Source of the DNA: Chloroflexota bacterium
GTDB taxonomy: Bacteria > Chloroflexota > Anaerolineae > UBA4142
Reading direction: 5' to 3'
Length of the DNA stretch: 64,000 nucleotides
Assembly (NCBI GenBank): GCA_016215025.1
Contig: JACRMI010000164.1
Location: 1 to 64,000 of the forward strand
The position numbers and the translations under genes were made by a program. A model generated the notes under the pieces. It did no database searches. It was given only the letters and a program-made list of their open reading frames with translations, and was not told the DNA's origin. Positions 48,424 to 59,914 of the stretch are shown piece after piece; the first letter of the stretch is position 1; each line of letters opens with the position of its first letter.

Positions 48424-48879
48424 ATGGTTACGTTGACGCGTTGGAATCCCATGCAAGAGACAGTTACACTCCGCGATGCGGTAGATCGACTTTACACCGA
48501 CAGCTTTATTCGCTCGTGGGGCACTATCGATCAATCGCTTGAAAATACCATGCCGACCGATATGTACGTGGACAAGGATCAAATCGTCGTCAAAACTTGT
48601 TTACCCGGCATCAAACCCAACGACGTGAATATTCAAGTCCAAGATAATGTTCTTACAATCACTGGCGAGTTGAAAGAAGGCGATAATCGATTGGGGAAGA
48701 ATGGACAACGCTGGTACATGCACGAACGGCGGGATATGCGTTTCGTCCGCTCGATGCGGCTGCCCTTTGCCATTCAAGCCGACAAAACCGAAGCCACTAT
48801 GGAGGACGGCGTTCTCACTCTGGAATTACCCAAGTTGGCCCCTGCCTATGAAGAAATAATTCCAGTAAAAACAAAATAA
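48424..48879 (+). CDS. Hsp20/alpha-crystallin small heat-shock protein
   Basis: 151 aa from ATG 48424 (AAAGGAG). Alpha-crystallin domain about 45-140: PTDMYVDKDQIVVKTCLPGIKPNDVNIQVQDNVLTITGELK, and ERRDMRFVRSMRLPFAIQADKTEATMEDGVLTLELPK with the conserved GVLTLxLPK end. A C-terminal IIPV serves as the I-x-I/V oligomerisation tail. ATP-independent chaperone holding unfolded proteins. Monocistronic with a perfect terminator. Confidence 0.94.
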   Translation: MVTLTRWNPMQETVTLRDAVDRLYTDSFIRSWGTIDQSLENTMPTDMYVDKDQIVVKTCLPGIKPNDVNIQVQDNVLTITGELKEGDNRLGKNGQRWYMHERRDMRFVRSMRLPFAIQADKTEATMEDGVLTLELPKLAPAYEEIIPVKTK

Positions 48880-48923
48880 GCAGTTTTGCGGGTTCAGCTA
48901 ATACGGTATATCGAATGAAACAG

Positions 48924-48959
48924 AAAAGCGGACAAGGAAAATTTTCCTTGTCCGCTTTT
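48924..48959. terminator. Bidirectional terminator after hsp20
   Basis: 18-bp perfect palindrome AAAAGCGGACAAGGAAAA and its complement, with A and T tracts as part of the stem. Confidence 0.93.
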
Positions 48960-49015
48960 TGATTTAGGAGCACAGTCAACCCAGTTTATTCACTTAACAC
49001 AAACGTATACACCGC

Positions 49016-49141
49016 TCAGGCAATCACTGCACCAATCACTGGTCCAATGAAATAGACCAAGATTTCACCTAGGTGTCCCGATGCAAGCGCGGTTCCAAAA
49101 TACCGCGCAGGATTCATTGCTGCACCGGTCAATGGACCCGC
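49016..49141 (-). pseudogene. Aquaporin 3' fragment
   Basis: Reads AGPLTGAAMNPARYFGTALASG and on to VIGAVIA then stop: the second NPA half-helix and last membrane helix of a MIP channel, in the right orientation to be the end of the gene that starts at 51889. No start codon of its own. Separated from its 5' part by the katG insertion; about 25-30 residues expected between the halves are missing. Confidence 0.85.
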
Positions 49142-49175
49142 CTGGCAGAAGCTCTCGAAGATGTTTACCCTACGA

Positions 49176-51365
<2,190 letters not shown>

Positions 51366-51370
51366 AAAGT

Positions 51371-51889
51371 TTACTCCTTTCGTTGAGTGAATTGTTGAAC
51401 AGCGCTACTATGAGTGTGTATCACTGCCCATCTCGCTAACTCGCGAAAGCGGAATGTCTGGAACCTAAGGAATACGACGAGCACAAGGAAAAATGTGAAG
51501 ATGACTTTGATGAAAATACCGGTGAAGGGACTACCCGTCGATGCGAGTGTTGGTGTACCGAGGAATCCGGTCTTTGCCGATGGGTCGGGAAAAATGATGA
51601 GGAGCACAAACCCTGCGATGCTTGCACCGACAAATTGAGCGATCCAGTATAGAGCAGCAATCAGCCAACGGATCTTTTTGCCGAGCGCCAATCCTAACGT
51701 CACGGCGGGATTCACATGCGCACCGCTGATACCGCCCAGCACATAAATCATCACCATAAGGGTCACACCATGGGCAAACGCAACACCGACGAGACCGGCT
51801 TGCCCATTCGCAATCACCGCGCCGCCGATAAGAGTTAGCGCAAACGTGCCCATCAACTCGGCCACGCTGGGTTTCATAACGCCTGCCAT
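51371..51889 (-). pseudogene. Aquaporin 5' part, truncated by katG
   Basis: 172 codons, SD GGAGG. Residues 1-140 are normal MIP channel: VAELMGTFALTLIGGAVIA, first NPA motif SGAHVNPAVTLGLALG, and SPFTGIFIKVIFTFFLVLVVF. After Phe140 the sequence changes abruptly to unrelated LRFQTFRFRELARWAVI and stops just before katG. The second NPA half sits at 49016-49141. It cannot form a complete channel. Confidence 0.9.
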
Positions 51890-51997
51890 GACGTTGCCTC
51901 CGATGTGGAATTAGATGTGAGAGCCGCATCACTCTCAAAGAGTATCTCGAAATTCAGATCCTAAAGGTTTTTCAGCACAATTAGGTAAATCAGTTGA

Positions 51998-52017
51998 GGT
52001 TCAAGTTAGCTTGAACC
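51998..52017. promoter_or_regulatory. Operator-like dyad upstream of the aquaporin/katG unit
   Basis: Perfect 8-bp inverted repeat GGTTCAAG/CTTGAACC with a four-base centre. It is a candidate regulator site for the transcript that now includes katG. Confidence 0.4.
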
Positions 52018-52060
52018 CCATTTCTATTTGAAACGGAAACCTTCAGGGTCTTTTTCGATT

Positions 52061-52173
52061 CAGGACTTTCGCTTGTCATTCTGAGCGAAGCGAAGAATCT
52101 CAGGTTTCAGGGGTAGAGACCCTTCGCTAACGCTCAGGGTGACACGAAAACGGACACTTGAGCGAAAGTCCTG
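52061..52173. repeat. Nested palindrome with dispersed repeat copy 3
   Basis: Outer 13-bp arms CAGGACTTTCGCT (52061-52073)/AGCGAAAGTCCTG (52161-52173) enclose a copy of the GTCATTCTGAGCGAAG repeat (52075-52143). Just downstream of the response regulator stop. Confidence 0.9.
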
Positions 52174-52176
52174 CGA

Positions 52177-52875
52177 TTATTGTTCGGGGCGTTTGAACAT
52201 GTATCCGACGCCGTGTTCGGTGAGAATGTACTTGGGGTTCGCCGGGTCTTCTTCGATCTTGTTGCGCAAGTAGCTAATATAAACGCGGAGATATTCGGTC
52301 TCGCCGCCGTATTCCGGTCCCCACACCTTGCGAAGCAAATCGGCATGAAGCATCACGCGTCCGGCGTTTTGCACCAACTGCGAAAGCAATTTGTACTCGG
52401 TTGGGCCGGTCTTGATGTCTTTTCCGCGCACTGTTACGCGGCGCTGTTGAAAATCCATTACGAAATCATCGCAGACAAACGGCGGGCGCGCTTGAATTTC
52501 TTCGCTGGGCGCGGCGCGGCGCAACACGGCTTCCACGCGCGCGAGCAATTCGTGGACACTGAATGGTTTTTTCACGTAATCGTCCGCGCCCAAATGCAGC
52601 CCTCGGACGACGTCGACGTCTTGGTCTTTTGCTGTGAGCATAATGACGGGCACTGAAGAGAACTCGCGGATTTTTTGTAGCACGTCGAAGCCGTCCATGC
52701 CGGGCAGCATAATGTCGAGCACGACCAAATCCACGCCTTCCTTTTCGACCATTGCCAAGCCACTAGGACCATCTAACGCGGTAATGACTTTGTAATGCTG
52801 AGCTTCCAAATTCGATTTGACTAACTTGACTAGATGCGGTTCGTCATCGACCACTAGAATTTTTGCGGGGCGCAT
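52177..52875 (-). CDS. OmpR/PhoB-family response regulator, orphan
   Basis: 232 aa, SD AAGGAG. Receiver VVDDE (9-12), Asp54 in LVVLDIMLPGMD, Lys103 in YVKKPFS. Winged helix with GPTEYKLLSQLVQNAGRVMLHADLLRKVWGPEYGGETEYLRVYISYLRNKIEEDPANPKYILTEHGVGYMF. Resembles KdpE/RegX-like regulators. No kinase adjacent. A near-consensus promoter lies upstream. Confidence 0.93.
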   Translation of the reverse strand: MRPAKILVVDDEPHLVKLVKSNLEAQHYKVITALDGPSGLAMVEKEGVDLVVLDIMLPGMDGFDVLQKIREFSSVPVIMLTAKDQDVDVVRGLHLGADDYVKKPFSVHELLARVEAVLRRAAPSEEIQARPPFVCDDFVMDFQQRRVTVRGKDIKTGPTEYKLLSQLVQNAGRVMLHADLLRKVWGPEYGGETEYLRVYISYLRNKIEEDPANPKYILTEHGVGYMFKRPEQ

Positions 52876-52928
52876 GGGATTCTCCTTGTATGGTCGGAGT
52901 TACGACGCGAGCGACCATCGTAGTTCGG

Positions 52929-52957
52929 ATTATAACAGACAAGCTAGCGAGCGTCAA
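52929..52957 (-). promoter_or_regulatory. Promoter of the orphan response regulator
   Basis: Minus strand TTGACG (52957-52952), 17-bp spacer, TATAAT (52934-52929). Confidence 0.82.
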
Positions 52958-53178
52958 CGACCTTGCGCGCTATTTCGGTTTCAATGCAAACAAATCTCCC
53001 CGTAAACAAAACTTGACGCAAGCTTTACACCGTGTTCACATTACCTTAACTTGCTATTTACTTGCAGTTGCGATAATTACCTCGTTTAGCCAAATAGCAT
53101 TTTCTATCTGCGAAATTTGCTAAAATTAAAAGAATGTTGTACTCTATTTCTGCAGGTAGATCGATTCTAGAGGGTGAC
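52958..53178. other. AT-rich intergenic region upstream of the sugar importer
   Basis: No gene seen. Several -10-like sequences (GATAAT, TAAAAT) occur without a well-spaced -35, so the importer promoter cannot be fixed. Confidence 0.4.
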
Positions 53179-54177
53179 ATGGCAACTGGAACAGCGACGT
53201 TAGACACTGCCTCCTCGCGTAATCTCTGGTCAGGGAAAAAAATGCGCCGAGTGCGCGAAATCGGTTTAGGTTATCTTCTCCTTGCGCCCGCTCTCATTAT
53301 CCTCATCGTCTTTGAATTCCTCCCCGTTTTTTATGGCCTCTACATCAGCATGTGCAATTGGAAACTCTCTTGCACGCAATTTATCGGAGCCGATAATTTT
53401 ACCCGCGCGTTCGACGACCCCGATATGTGGAATGCGCTGACGACCACCATCACCTATTCGGCGATTTCTGTTCCGCTCCAACTTGGACTGGGCTTGTTAA
53501 TTGCGTACTTGCTGTTCCAGAAAATTCGCGGCAAAGATTGGTTTCGCGTTTTATTCTTTTTGCCCTACATCACATCGACCGTCGCATCGGCTGCCATCTG
53601 GGGTTATTTGTACAGTCCAGACCGTGGACTCATCAACACCATTTTAAAATCACTGGGGCTACCTGGTTTGAAATGGCTCGGCGAATCGAAAGGCATCTTT
53701 TACATCATGGCGCAGAACGCCGGGGTGGATATTCCGAGTTGGCTAAATGGTCCCTCGCTGGCATTGATCGCGCTCATCATTTACACCACCTGGGTCTTTG
53801 TCGGTTACGACATTGCGATTTTTCTCGCCGGCATGGGCAACATCTCCCCCGAACTGTACGAAGCCGCGAAAATCGATGGCGCGAGCGGCTGGAAATTGTT
53901 CCGCCACATTACCATTCCGCTCTTATCGCCCACTACCTTTTTCCTCTTGATCCTCACCGTCATCGGCACGTTCAAAGCGTTCAACCACATTTACGTCATG
54001 ACCAGAGGCGGTCCGGGGAACGCTACCTCCACCATGGGCGTTTTCATCTTTCAGCAAATGTACGAATCGCAGCGCTACGGTTACAGCGCCGCGCTCTCGT
54101 TCATTTTGTTTGCCATCATCTTGTTACTAACGATTTTGCAAAACCGCTTTGCCGGCGAGCGCGTGGTGTACGATTAG
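53179..54177 (+). CDS. Sugar ABC importer permease (MalF/UgpA type)
   Basis: 332 aa from ATG 53179. Six helices; the EAA loop is seen as ISPELYEAAKIDGASGWKLFRHITIPLLSP. The N-terminal YLLLAPALIILIVFEFLPVFYGLYISM is typical of MalF-type permeases. Pairs with the MalG-type permease 48 bases downstream and the binding protein at 55366. No ATPase gene is present, so a shared MsmX-like ATPase elsewhere is expected. Confidence 0.92.
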   Translation: MATGTATLDTASSRNLWSGKKMRRVREIGLGYLLLAPALIILIVFEFLPVFYGLYISMCNWKLSCTQFIGADNFTRAFDDPDMWNALTTTITYSAISVPLQLGLGLLIAYLLFQKIRGKDWFRVLFFLPYITSTVASAAIWGYLYSPDRGLINTILKSLGLPGLKWLGESKGIFYIMAQNAGVDIPSWLNGPSLALIALIIYTTWVFVGYDIAIFLAGMGNISPELYEAAKIDGASGWKLFRHITIPLLSPTTFFLLILTVIGTFKAFNHIYVMTRGGPGNATSTMGVFIFQQMYESQRYGYSAALSFILFAIILLLTILQNRFAGERVVYD

Positions 54178-54225
54178 GGACGCGCATGAGCCGCTCGCAC
54201 TACAACCTCCTCGGAGAAAATATTC

Positions 54226-55110
54226 ATGACGGCCGAAACACATAAACGAAAAATTTACTGGGGACGCGTCTTTATTTACACCGTTCTGATCGTGGGCGCG
54301 GTTTTATCGGCGCTCCCCTTTGTTTATATGCTTATGACCTCGCTCAAGTCCAATGGTTCGGTCATCGTCAATAATTTTTGGCCCTGGTGGCCCCTAGGCA
54401 GCGAACCCTTGCAATTCAACAACTATCCCGACGCGATCCGCCAAGCGGGCATGGATCGTCAATGGGGTGTACCGTTGATCGTTCGTTATTTCATCAATAG
54501 CATTCTCGTCGCGTTTGCCACATTGGCTGGCACACTCATCACGTCGATTCTGGCAGCGTATGCATTAACGCACATCAAACTGCCCGGTGGCAACGTGATT
54601 TTTCTGCTGATCCTTACTACGATCATGATTCCAAACGACTTGACGCTCGTGCCCAAGGTCGTGATGATGTTCAATTTTGGATGGTACAACACGTATGCCG
54701 CGTTAATCGTGCCATTTCTCGCCAGTGTCTTTGGCATATTTTTACTGCGCCAATTCTTTCTGCAAATTCCGAAAGATTTATTTGAAGCGGCTCTGCTGGA
54801 TGGCGCGGGGCATTTGCAATATCTCCGGTCGGTGGTCGTTCCGTTGAGCAAGCCCGCCATTATCACGATTGCGTTGTTGAACTTTATCGCCTCGTGGGAT
54901 AGTTTCAAATGGCCGCTCCTCGTCACGCGCGATGCCAGTATGCGCGTGCTCGCCGTCGGGTTGCAACAGTTTAACTCGTCTGACGGCGGAACGCAGACGC
55001 AATGGATGATGGCATTCGCGGCGATGGTGGTTATTCCCGTTGTCGTCTTTTACTTTTTCACGCAAAAATATTTCACCGAAGGCATTGCGCGCACCGGCAT
55101 CAAAGGCTAG
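54226..55110 (+). CDS. Sugar ABC importer permease (MalG/UgpE type)
   Basis: 294 aa. Starts with TM1 VFIYTVLIVGAVLSALPFVYMLMTSLK; EAA loop IPKDLFEAALLDGAGHLQYLRSVVVPLSKPAI; ends FFTQKYFTEGIARTGIKG, the common end of this subfamily (GGxxxGxxKG). Membrane partner of the MalF-type permease. Confidence 0.92.
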   Translation: MTAETHKRKIYWGRVFIYTVLIVGAVLSALPFVYMLMTSLKSNGSVIVNNFWPWWPLGSEPLQFNNYPDAIRQAGMDRQWGVPLIVRYFINSILVAFATLAGTLITSILAAYALTHIKLPGGNVIFLLILTTIMIPNDLTLVPKVVMMFNFGWYNTYAALIVPFLASVFGIFLLRQFFLQIPKDLFEAALLDGAGHLQYLRSVVVPLSKPAIITIALLNFIASWDSFKWPLLVTRDASMRVLAVGLQQFNSSDGGTQTQWMMAFAAMVVIPVVVFYFFTQKYFTEGIARTGIKG

Positions 55111-55192
55111 TAGTGCAGCCAAAGTCTTGCATAGCAAGCCAAGCGTATTTCATGCGTGATTGACTATGCAGCATTACTTTGTGGCCGCACTA
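55111..55192. repeat. Imperfect long palindrome between permease and binding protein
   Basis: TAGTGCAGCC(A)AAAGT pairs with ACTTTGTGGCCGCACTA and TGCATAG with CTATGCA; begins right after the permease stop codon. It may stabilise or attenuate the transcript within the operon. Confidence 0.8.
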
Positions 55193-55197
55193 GTCAC

Positions 55198-55260
55198 TCC
55201 AAAACCCGTTTTCTCGACAGAAATCAAAGTTGCCGTGCAACCGAGAAAACGGGTTTTGGA
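55198..55260. repeat. Palindromic repeat with AAACCCGTTTTCT core
   Basis: Perfect 19-bp arms TCCAAAACCCGTTTTCTCG and its complement at 55242-55260. The core is shared with the element inside the GH-like gene at 11185-11249. Confidence 0.92.
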
Positions 55261-55365
55261 TGCTACGCTTTGAAAGGGGGAATCGACAGCAAACCAGAAT
55301 GTAGACTCACAAGATCATCATAGACGCAAGGAAAACCTTTTATTCTTCTGAGGAGGAGAATTCGA

Positions 55366-56907
55366 ATGCGAAAGTTCATGTTGCTTGTTGCTATGCTCGT
55401 CGTCTTGGCGACGATTGCCGCGTGCGCACCCGCACCCACGCCTGCGCCAACCGCTGCGCCGCCGACCGCCGCACCAAAAGCATCCAGCAGTTCGTCGGTT
55501 GCTTCTTCCAGCGCGGCTCCATCATCTAGCGCCGCTCCAACCAAAGCGCCCGAACCCACAAAACCGGCTGTTTCGTCATCGTCCGCCGCATCCAGCGCCG
55601 CCGTCAAAGTCAACAACCCCCCCGCCTCGGCAGCGGAAGTCGACGCCATCGATCTCAAAGGCAAGAACGTTCAGGTCGTTTACTGGCACAATCGTCCGCA
55701 AAAAGATCAGGACTTGCTCCAGACCATGCTCGACGAATTCAACAAGTCGAATCCTTACGGCATTACCGCTAAAGCCGAAATCGCCGGTGCATCGTACAAC
55801 GATGTCTATAACAAAGTGAACGCCGCGATTCAAGCCGGAGCACCGCCAGAAATTTCTGTCGCCTATCAAAATCAAGCCGCGTTCTATCGCGGACAGAATG
55901 CGGTCATCGATTTGACCCCCTTCGTCAAGAGCACCAAGTACGGTTTGACCGATGCTGACTTGAAGGATTATTTCCAAACCTTCCTCGACAGCGACAAGAA
56001 TCCGCAATTCAAAAACGAAATCCTAGGTTTCCCCACCCAACGCTCCATCGAAGTCATGTTCGTAAACATGGACGCGCTCAAGGCACTGGGTTACACTGAA
56101 GCTCCGAAAGATTGGAAGACGTTTGAAGAAGCCGCCTGCAAGTTCACCGATGCCTCCAAGCAAAAGTACGGCGTGGACCTCGGACACGATGCTTCGCGTT
56201 TTGCGGCACGGATCTTCACGCGTGGCGGTCGCATCCTGGCTCCGGATGCCTCCGGCTATGTGTACAACAGCCAAGCCGGTATCGACGATCTGGCGATGTG
56301 GCAACGCATGCTCCAAAAAAGTTGCGCCGTCGAAATTCCTGCGAGCGAGAGCTATGGCAACCAGACCCGCTTCGGCAATGGTCAATTGCTCTTCACCTTC
56401 GGTTCGTCCTCTGGCTTGCCGTTCTATCAAGACGCGGTTGCCAAGGGCGGCAAGTTCAAGTGGGACATTGCGCTCATTCCTTACGCCGATAAACCGGCCG
56501 TCGATCTTTACGGCGCAAGCGTTTCCGTCTACAAGACCACTCCCGAAAAAGAACTCGCCGCGTGGATGGTCATCAAGTTCTTGGGCGAAAAAACTCAGAC
56601 CACGAAATGGGCAATCGCCACGGGTTATCTGCCCGTCCGTGCGAGCGCCAAAGCCGATGTGGTTGCGGCGTATAAAGCGAATCCCGCTTGGGGTTCCGCC
56701 GCCGATTCGTACGCCAAGATGTTCGATTGGTTCCAATACGCGATGATCGAATCGCCGGTCGCGGGTTACGATCCGGTCCGCGCCTTGATCGACAAGGATG
56801 TCATCACCAAGATCATCCAAGACCCCAAGGGCACTGATCCCAAAGCATTGCTTGACGCAGCCATCAAGAAATCGAACGACGTTCTGAAAGAAAACGCACC
56901 CAAGTAA
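55366..56907 (+). CDS. Extracellular sugar-binding lipoprotein
   Basis: 513 aa, SD GAGGAGGAG. Lipobox ATIAAC with Cys20, then a long Pro/Ala/Ser linker (to about 85). Binding protein family 1 (UgpB/MalE-like) domain: VQVVYWHNRPQKDQDLLQTMLDEFNKSN, PEISVAYQNQAAFYRGQ, and GYLPVRASAKADVVAAYK near the end. Hinge-type domain with the usual length. Delivers an oligosaccharide or glycerol-phosphate-type substrate to the two permeases upstream; identity unknown. Confidence 0.93.
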   Translation: MRKFMLLVAMLVVLATIAACAPAPTPAPTAAPPTAAPKASSSSSVASSSAAPSSSAAPTKAPEPTKPAVSSSSAASSAAVKVNNPPASAAEVDAIDLKGKNVQVVYWHNRPQKDQDLLQTMLDEFNKSNPYGITAKAEIAGASYNDVYNKVNAAIQAGAPPEISVAYQNQAAFYRGQNAVIDLTPFVKSTKYGLTDADLKDYFQTFLDSDKNPQFKNEILGFPTQRSIEVMFVNMDALKALGYTEAPKDWKTFEEAACKFTDASKQKYGVDLGHDASRFAARIFTRGGRILAPDASGYVYNSQAGIDDLAMWQRMLQKSCAVEIPASESYGNQTRFGNGQLLFTFGSSSGLPFYQDAVAKGGKFKWDIALIPYADKPAVDLYGASVSVYKTTPEKELAAWMVIKFLGEKTQTTKWAIATGYLPVRASAKADVVAAYKANPAWGSAADSYAKMFDWFQYAMIESPVAGYDPVRALIDKDVITKIIQDPKGTDPKALLDAAIKKSNDVLKENAPK

Positions 56908-56963
56908 GTGATGTGACGTGTGACGTGTGGCAAGTGACGACAAGTTGCGTCGTCACTTGCCAC
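56906..56963. repeat. GTGACGTGTGAC self-complementary spacer
   Basis: Units GTGATGTGACGTGTGACGTG and CAAGTGACGACAA pair with TTGCGTCGTCACTTGCCAC. It starts within the stop codon of the binding protein gene. Confidence 0.88.
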
Positions 56964-56983
56964 TTTATTCTGAAGGAAAATTC

Positions 56984-57751
56984 ATGCCCTTTCTTAATCT
57001 CGCCAATCAAAAAATTTACTACGCTGATTCTGGTACGGCGAATTCCATTCCGGTTGTTTTTATTCACGGTGCGGCGGCGAGTCATCTCGTCTGGGGATTT
57101 CAAATGCGCGCCGTCGCCGACATTGCGCACGCCATCGCGCTCGATCTCCCAGGTCACGGTCGTTCTGATTCGCCCGGGCGCAACACCATCGACGGTTATC
57201 GCGATGTCATCCTGGGTCTGCTCGATGCGCTGAAACTTGAACGTGCCGTAATGGTCGGTCATTCGATGGGTGGCGCGGTTGCGCAGACACTTGCTCTTGC
57301 ACATCCGGATCGCGTCGCCGGCTTGGTTCTCATCGGCACAGGCGCGCGGCTGCGCGTGATGCCTGCGATTCTCGAAAGAGTCTTGAGTGACGTAAATCAG
57401 ATCGCCGAGATCGTCGTCGATAATTCGTACGCAGCCACGTTGGATGCTGGATTGCGTGAGCGCGCGGTTGCAGAATTCTTGGCATGTGCGCCCGAAATCA
57501 CGCACGGCGATTTTGTCGCGTGTAACACTTTCGACATCATGCCGCGTATCGGTGACATTCAATCGCCGACGTTACTCATTTGCGGCAAAGAAGACAAGAT
57601 GGCTCCGCCCAAATTCTCCAAGTTTCTCGCATCGAAGATCGTAAACGCGCAACTAGTTCTAATCGACAATGCTGGACATTCCGTCATGATCGAGCAAGCG
57701 GATCAGGTGAATCGTGCGCTGAAGGAATTTGTAGAGAACATACACAGATAG
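56984..57751 (+). CDS. Alpha/beta hydrolase
   Basis: 255 aa from ATG 56984 (GAAGGAAA). Oxyanion region VFIHGAAASHLVW, nucleophile elbow VGHSMGGAVAQTLALAHPDRVAG, acid LLICGKEDKMAPPKF, and His in DNAGHSVMIEQADQVN. A compact alpha/beta hydrolase of the esterase/lactonase group; it lacks any membrane anchor. Its link with the sugar importer is only positional. Confidence 0.92.
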   Translation: MPFLNLANQKIYYADSGTANSIPVVFIHGAAASHLVWGFQMRAVADIAHAIALDLPGHGRSDSPGRNTIDGYRDVILGLLDALKLERAVMVGHSMGGAVAQTLALAHPDRVAGLVLIGTGARLRVMPAILERVLSDVNQIAEIVVDNSYAATLDAGLRERAVAEFLACAPEITHGDFVACNTFDIMPRIGDIQSPTLLICGKEDKMAPPKFSKFLASKIVNAQLVLIDNAGHSVMIEQADQVNRALKEFVENIHR

Positions 57752-57821
57752 ATTAGAATTTGCTCACAAACTTGGGCAGTATCATCTTGACGTGAAACTT
57801 GGTTGCCGCTAAAATGCGCCT

Positions 57822-58301
57822 ATGCCAAAAAAAGCTCAACTTTGGCCCTGGAAACCCCATGAACGTCATTATCGTCCACCGAAAGATTACTTGATCAAAG
57901 GTGTTTTGGTTGGCAATGCAGGTGATGAGAAAATGGGTGAAGATGTTCCCATATTAATTGGAGAACGATTCTCAAGGGAAGGGCTGAATCCTCTCAAAGG
58001 GGAAATCCATGCAGAATATCACAAACACTTGAAGAAACAAACCTATTATGGTGAACCATACATTGTCGATACCAACTACCATAGAGCGGGTGATTTTGCG
58101 CTCCTGCGCTTGGCGGCAAAACCTGCGATTGGTGCGCCTGACGGGCGGACGCGACGCCTGATTCGAGATCTAAAATATTGGGAGGAATTACGAGACGAGT
58201 CCGGTCTTTGCAAAGTTATCGCGCAAATGAAAAGATACGTTCAATTGCACAAGCTAGAATACGGCTGTCCACCGGATAGAGTGATTATCAATTATTGGTG
58301 A
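57822..58301 (+). CDS. Hypothetical protein
   Basis: 159 aa. The sequence WPWKPHERHYRPPKDYLIKGVLVGNAGDEKMGEDVPILIGERFSREGLNPLKGEIHAEYH has many charged and aromatic residues. A C-terminal helical part (RDLKYWEELRDESGLCKVIAQMKRYVQLHKLEYG) is followed by PDRVIINYW. No signal, no membrane segment, no motif I recognise. It has no ribosome site. Codon use looks like a real gene. Confidence 0.6.
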   Translation: MPKKAQLWPWKPHERHYRPPKDYLIKGVLVGNAGDEKMGEDVPILIGERFSREGLNPLKGEIHAEYHKHLKKQTYYGEPYIVDTNYHRAGDFALLRLAAKPAIGAPDGRTRRLIRDLKYWEELRDESGLCKVIAQMKRYVQLHKLEYGCPPDRVIINYW

Positions 58302-58421
58302 TCTTTCGTTAGTTCTAAATCCAAAGGTACGCCAATGTGGGCTTGGGTTGACTATCGTTCCCAAGCTCTTATTATGCAGATTGCATTTGAATAGAAATGG
58401 GACATTGGAAAAGGAAACCAC

Positions 58422-59801
58422 ATGAACTTGAGTCGCCAAACGTTTATTATTCTGGGTGTCGTGCTAGTTGTCATCGCGGTTGGACTCGTTATTGCCGTTC
58501 CCCGTTTGATGCCGCAAGATGCCAACGCTAAAAATGTTCAAACGGCAACGGTGCGACGTGGGACATTGACCGCCACTGTCAGCGCAACCGGTGCAATCAG
58601 TCCGCTCCGCGAAGCGCAATTGGCGTTCACCACGAGCGGCACATTGACCAAGCTCGATGTCAAGCAAGGCGATGTGGTCAAAGCCGGGCAAGTTATTGCT
58701 ACGCTGGACACGCGCGAATTGGATTTGCAACTCGCGCAATCCGAAGCATCGCTTGCATCCGCGCAAGCCAAGCTCGACCAATTGAAGAATCCATCGCTCT
58801 CCGATGTTGCCGCCGCGCAAGCGAGTGTCGCATCGGCAGAAGCCGCGCTCGCACAGCTCAAATCGCCCAACCCAAACGACATCGCCATGGCTAAATCCGA
58901 TTTGGACAAAGCCGCCGCCGCACTCGCGCGCGCGCAAAGCGATTATGATCGCATCGGCGGAGCGACGAACCCGATGATCGGAATGCTGCCGCAGGCGTTG
59001 ACGTTGCAGCAAGCGACCTCGGACTATCAAAAAGCGCAAGCCGGATTCAATGCCAAGCTCACCCCCACCGACACCCAAACCAAACAAGCACAAGCCAATC
59101 TCGAACAAGCGCGTTCGCAACTCAACAAATTGACGACGCCGAATCCAAACGATGTCAAAGCGACGCAAGCCAATATCGATCAAGCGCGCGCAGCCCGTGA
59201 CCTCGCGAAGATACGGCTCGATTATGCGGTCCTCAAAGCGCCGTTCGACGGCATCATCACGCATGTCGATTTCGATTTAGGATCGACGGTACCGGCTGGA
59301 AAAGTTTTGCTCGCCGTCGCCGATCAATCGGAATTGCGCGTCAAGGTCAATATCGACGAAACAGATATTGCACAAATCAAAGTTGGACAGTCAGTCCAAA
59401 TCCGTTTGGACGCATACCCCGAAGCGCATGTGACCGCCAAGGTTACGGATGTTGCCGCGGTTGCGACGACAGTTCAAGGCGTGGTCAACTACGTCGTTAC
59501 GGTGTCGATCAATCCCAGCCAGGTACCGCTGAAAATCGGCATGACAGCGGATGCGAACATTGTCGTGGCGAACAAGGAGAATGTGTTGCTCGTGCCGAAT
59601 CAAGCGGTGCGTGGCGTGAGCAATCGTCGGTACGTGACGATTCAAACGGATCCGCAACAGACGAAAGAAATCGAAGTGAACCTGGGAATGGCGAACGATC
59701 AAGAAAGCGAAGTCATTAGCGGATTGGAAGAAGGTCAAACCGTTGTAATTCCATTATCGCAACAACTTCCGATGGGCGGTCCGTTCGGTTCGCCGCGGTA
59801 A
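58422..59801 (+). CDS. MacA-like adaptor (HlyD family)
   Basis: 459 aa, SD AAGGAAA. Anchor TM 7-27; lipoyl half ATVSATGAISPLREAQLAFTTSGTLTKLDVKQGDVVKAGQVIATLDT; a coiled-coil with Ala/Gln-rich heptads (about 85-255); APFDGIITHVDFDLGSTVPAGKVLLAVADQ; then beta-barrel and C-terminal membrane-proximal domain ending in GGPFGSPR. Second MacA homolog in the window, here next to a MacB-like permease, with no ATPase gene between or after them. Confidence 0.9.
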   Translation: MNLSRQTFIILGVVLVVIAVGLVIAVPRLMPQDANAKNVQTATVRRGTLTATVSATGAISPLREAQLAFTTSGTLTKLDVKQGDVVKAGQVIATLDTRELDLQLAQSEASLASAQAKLDQLKNPSLSDVAAAQASVASAEAALAQLKSPNPNDIAMAKSDLDKAAAALARAQSDYDRIGGATNPMIGMLPQALTLQQATSDYQKAQAGFNAKLTPTDTQTKQAQANLEQARSQLNKLTTPNPNDVKATQANIDQARAARDLAKIRLDYAVLKAPFDGIITHVDFDLGSTVPAGKVLLAVADQSELRVKVNIDETDIAQIKVGQSVQIRLDAYPEAHVTAKVTDVAAVATTVQGVVNYVVTVSINPSQVPLKIGMTADANIVVANKENVLLVPNQAVRGVSNRRYVTIQTDPQQTKEIEVNLGMANDQESEVISGLEEGQTVVIPLSQQLPMGGPFGSPR

Positions 59802-59809
59802 AGGGGGAG

Positions 59810-59902
59810 ACTCTAACGGTTTCCTGCACTGACCATTATCTTTATCGACCAAGGTGTCTTGCCGGCAAGTTATCGAAAAGACGAAGGAAACCGTTAGGGT
59901 CT
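59810..59902. repeat. Palindromic element between macA-like and macB-like genes
   Basis: AGACTCTAACGGTTTCCT (59810-59827) pairs with AGGAAACCGTTAGGGTCT (one mismatch) around a 57-base centre. It occupies the place where an ABC ATPase gene is normally found. Confidence 0.88.
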
Positions 59903-59914
59903 GCGAGAGATACA

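Noticed and set aside
56023..56943. 306-aa minus-strand ORF across the sugar-binding protein gene
   Set aside because: Antisense shadow of a well supported lipoprotein gene.
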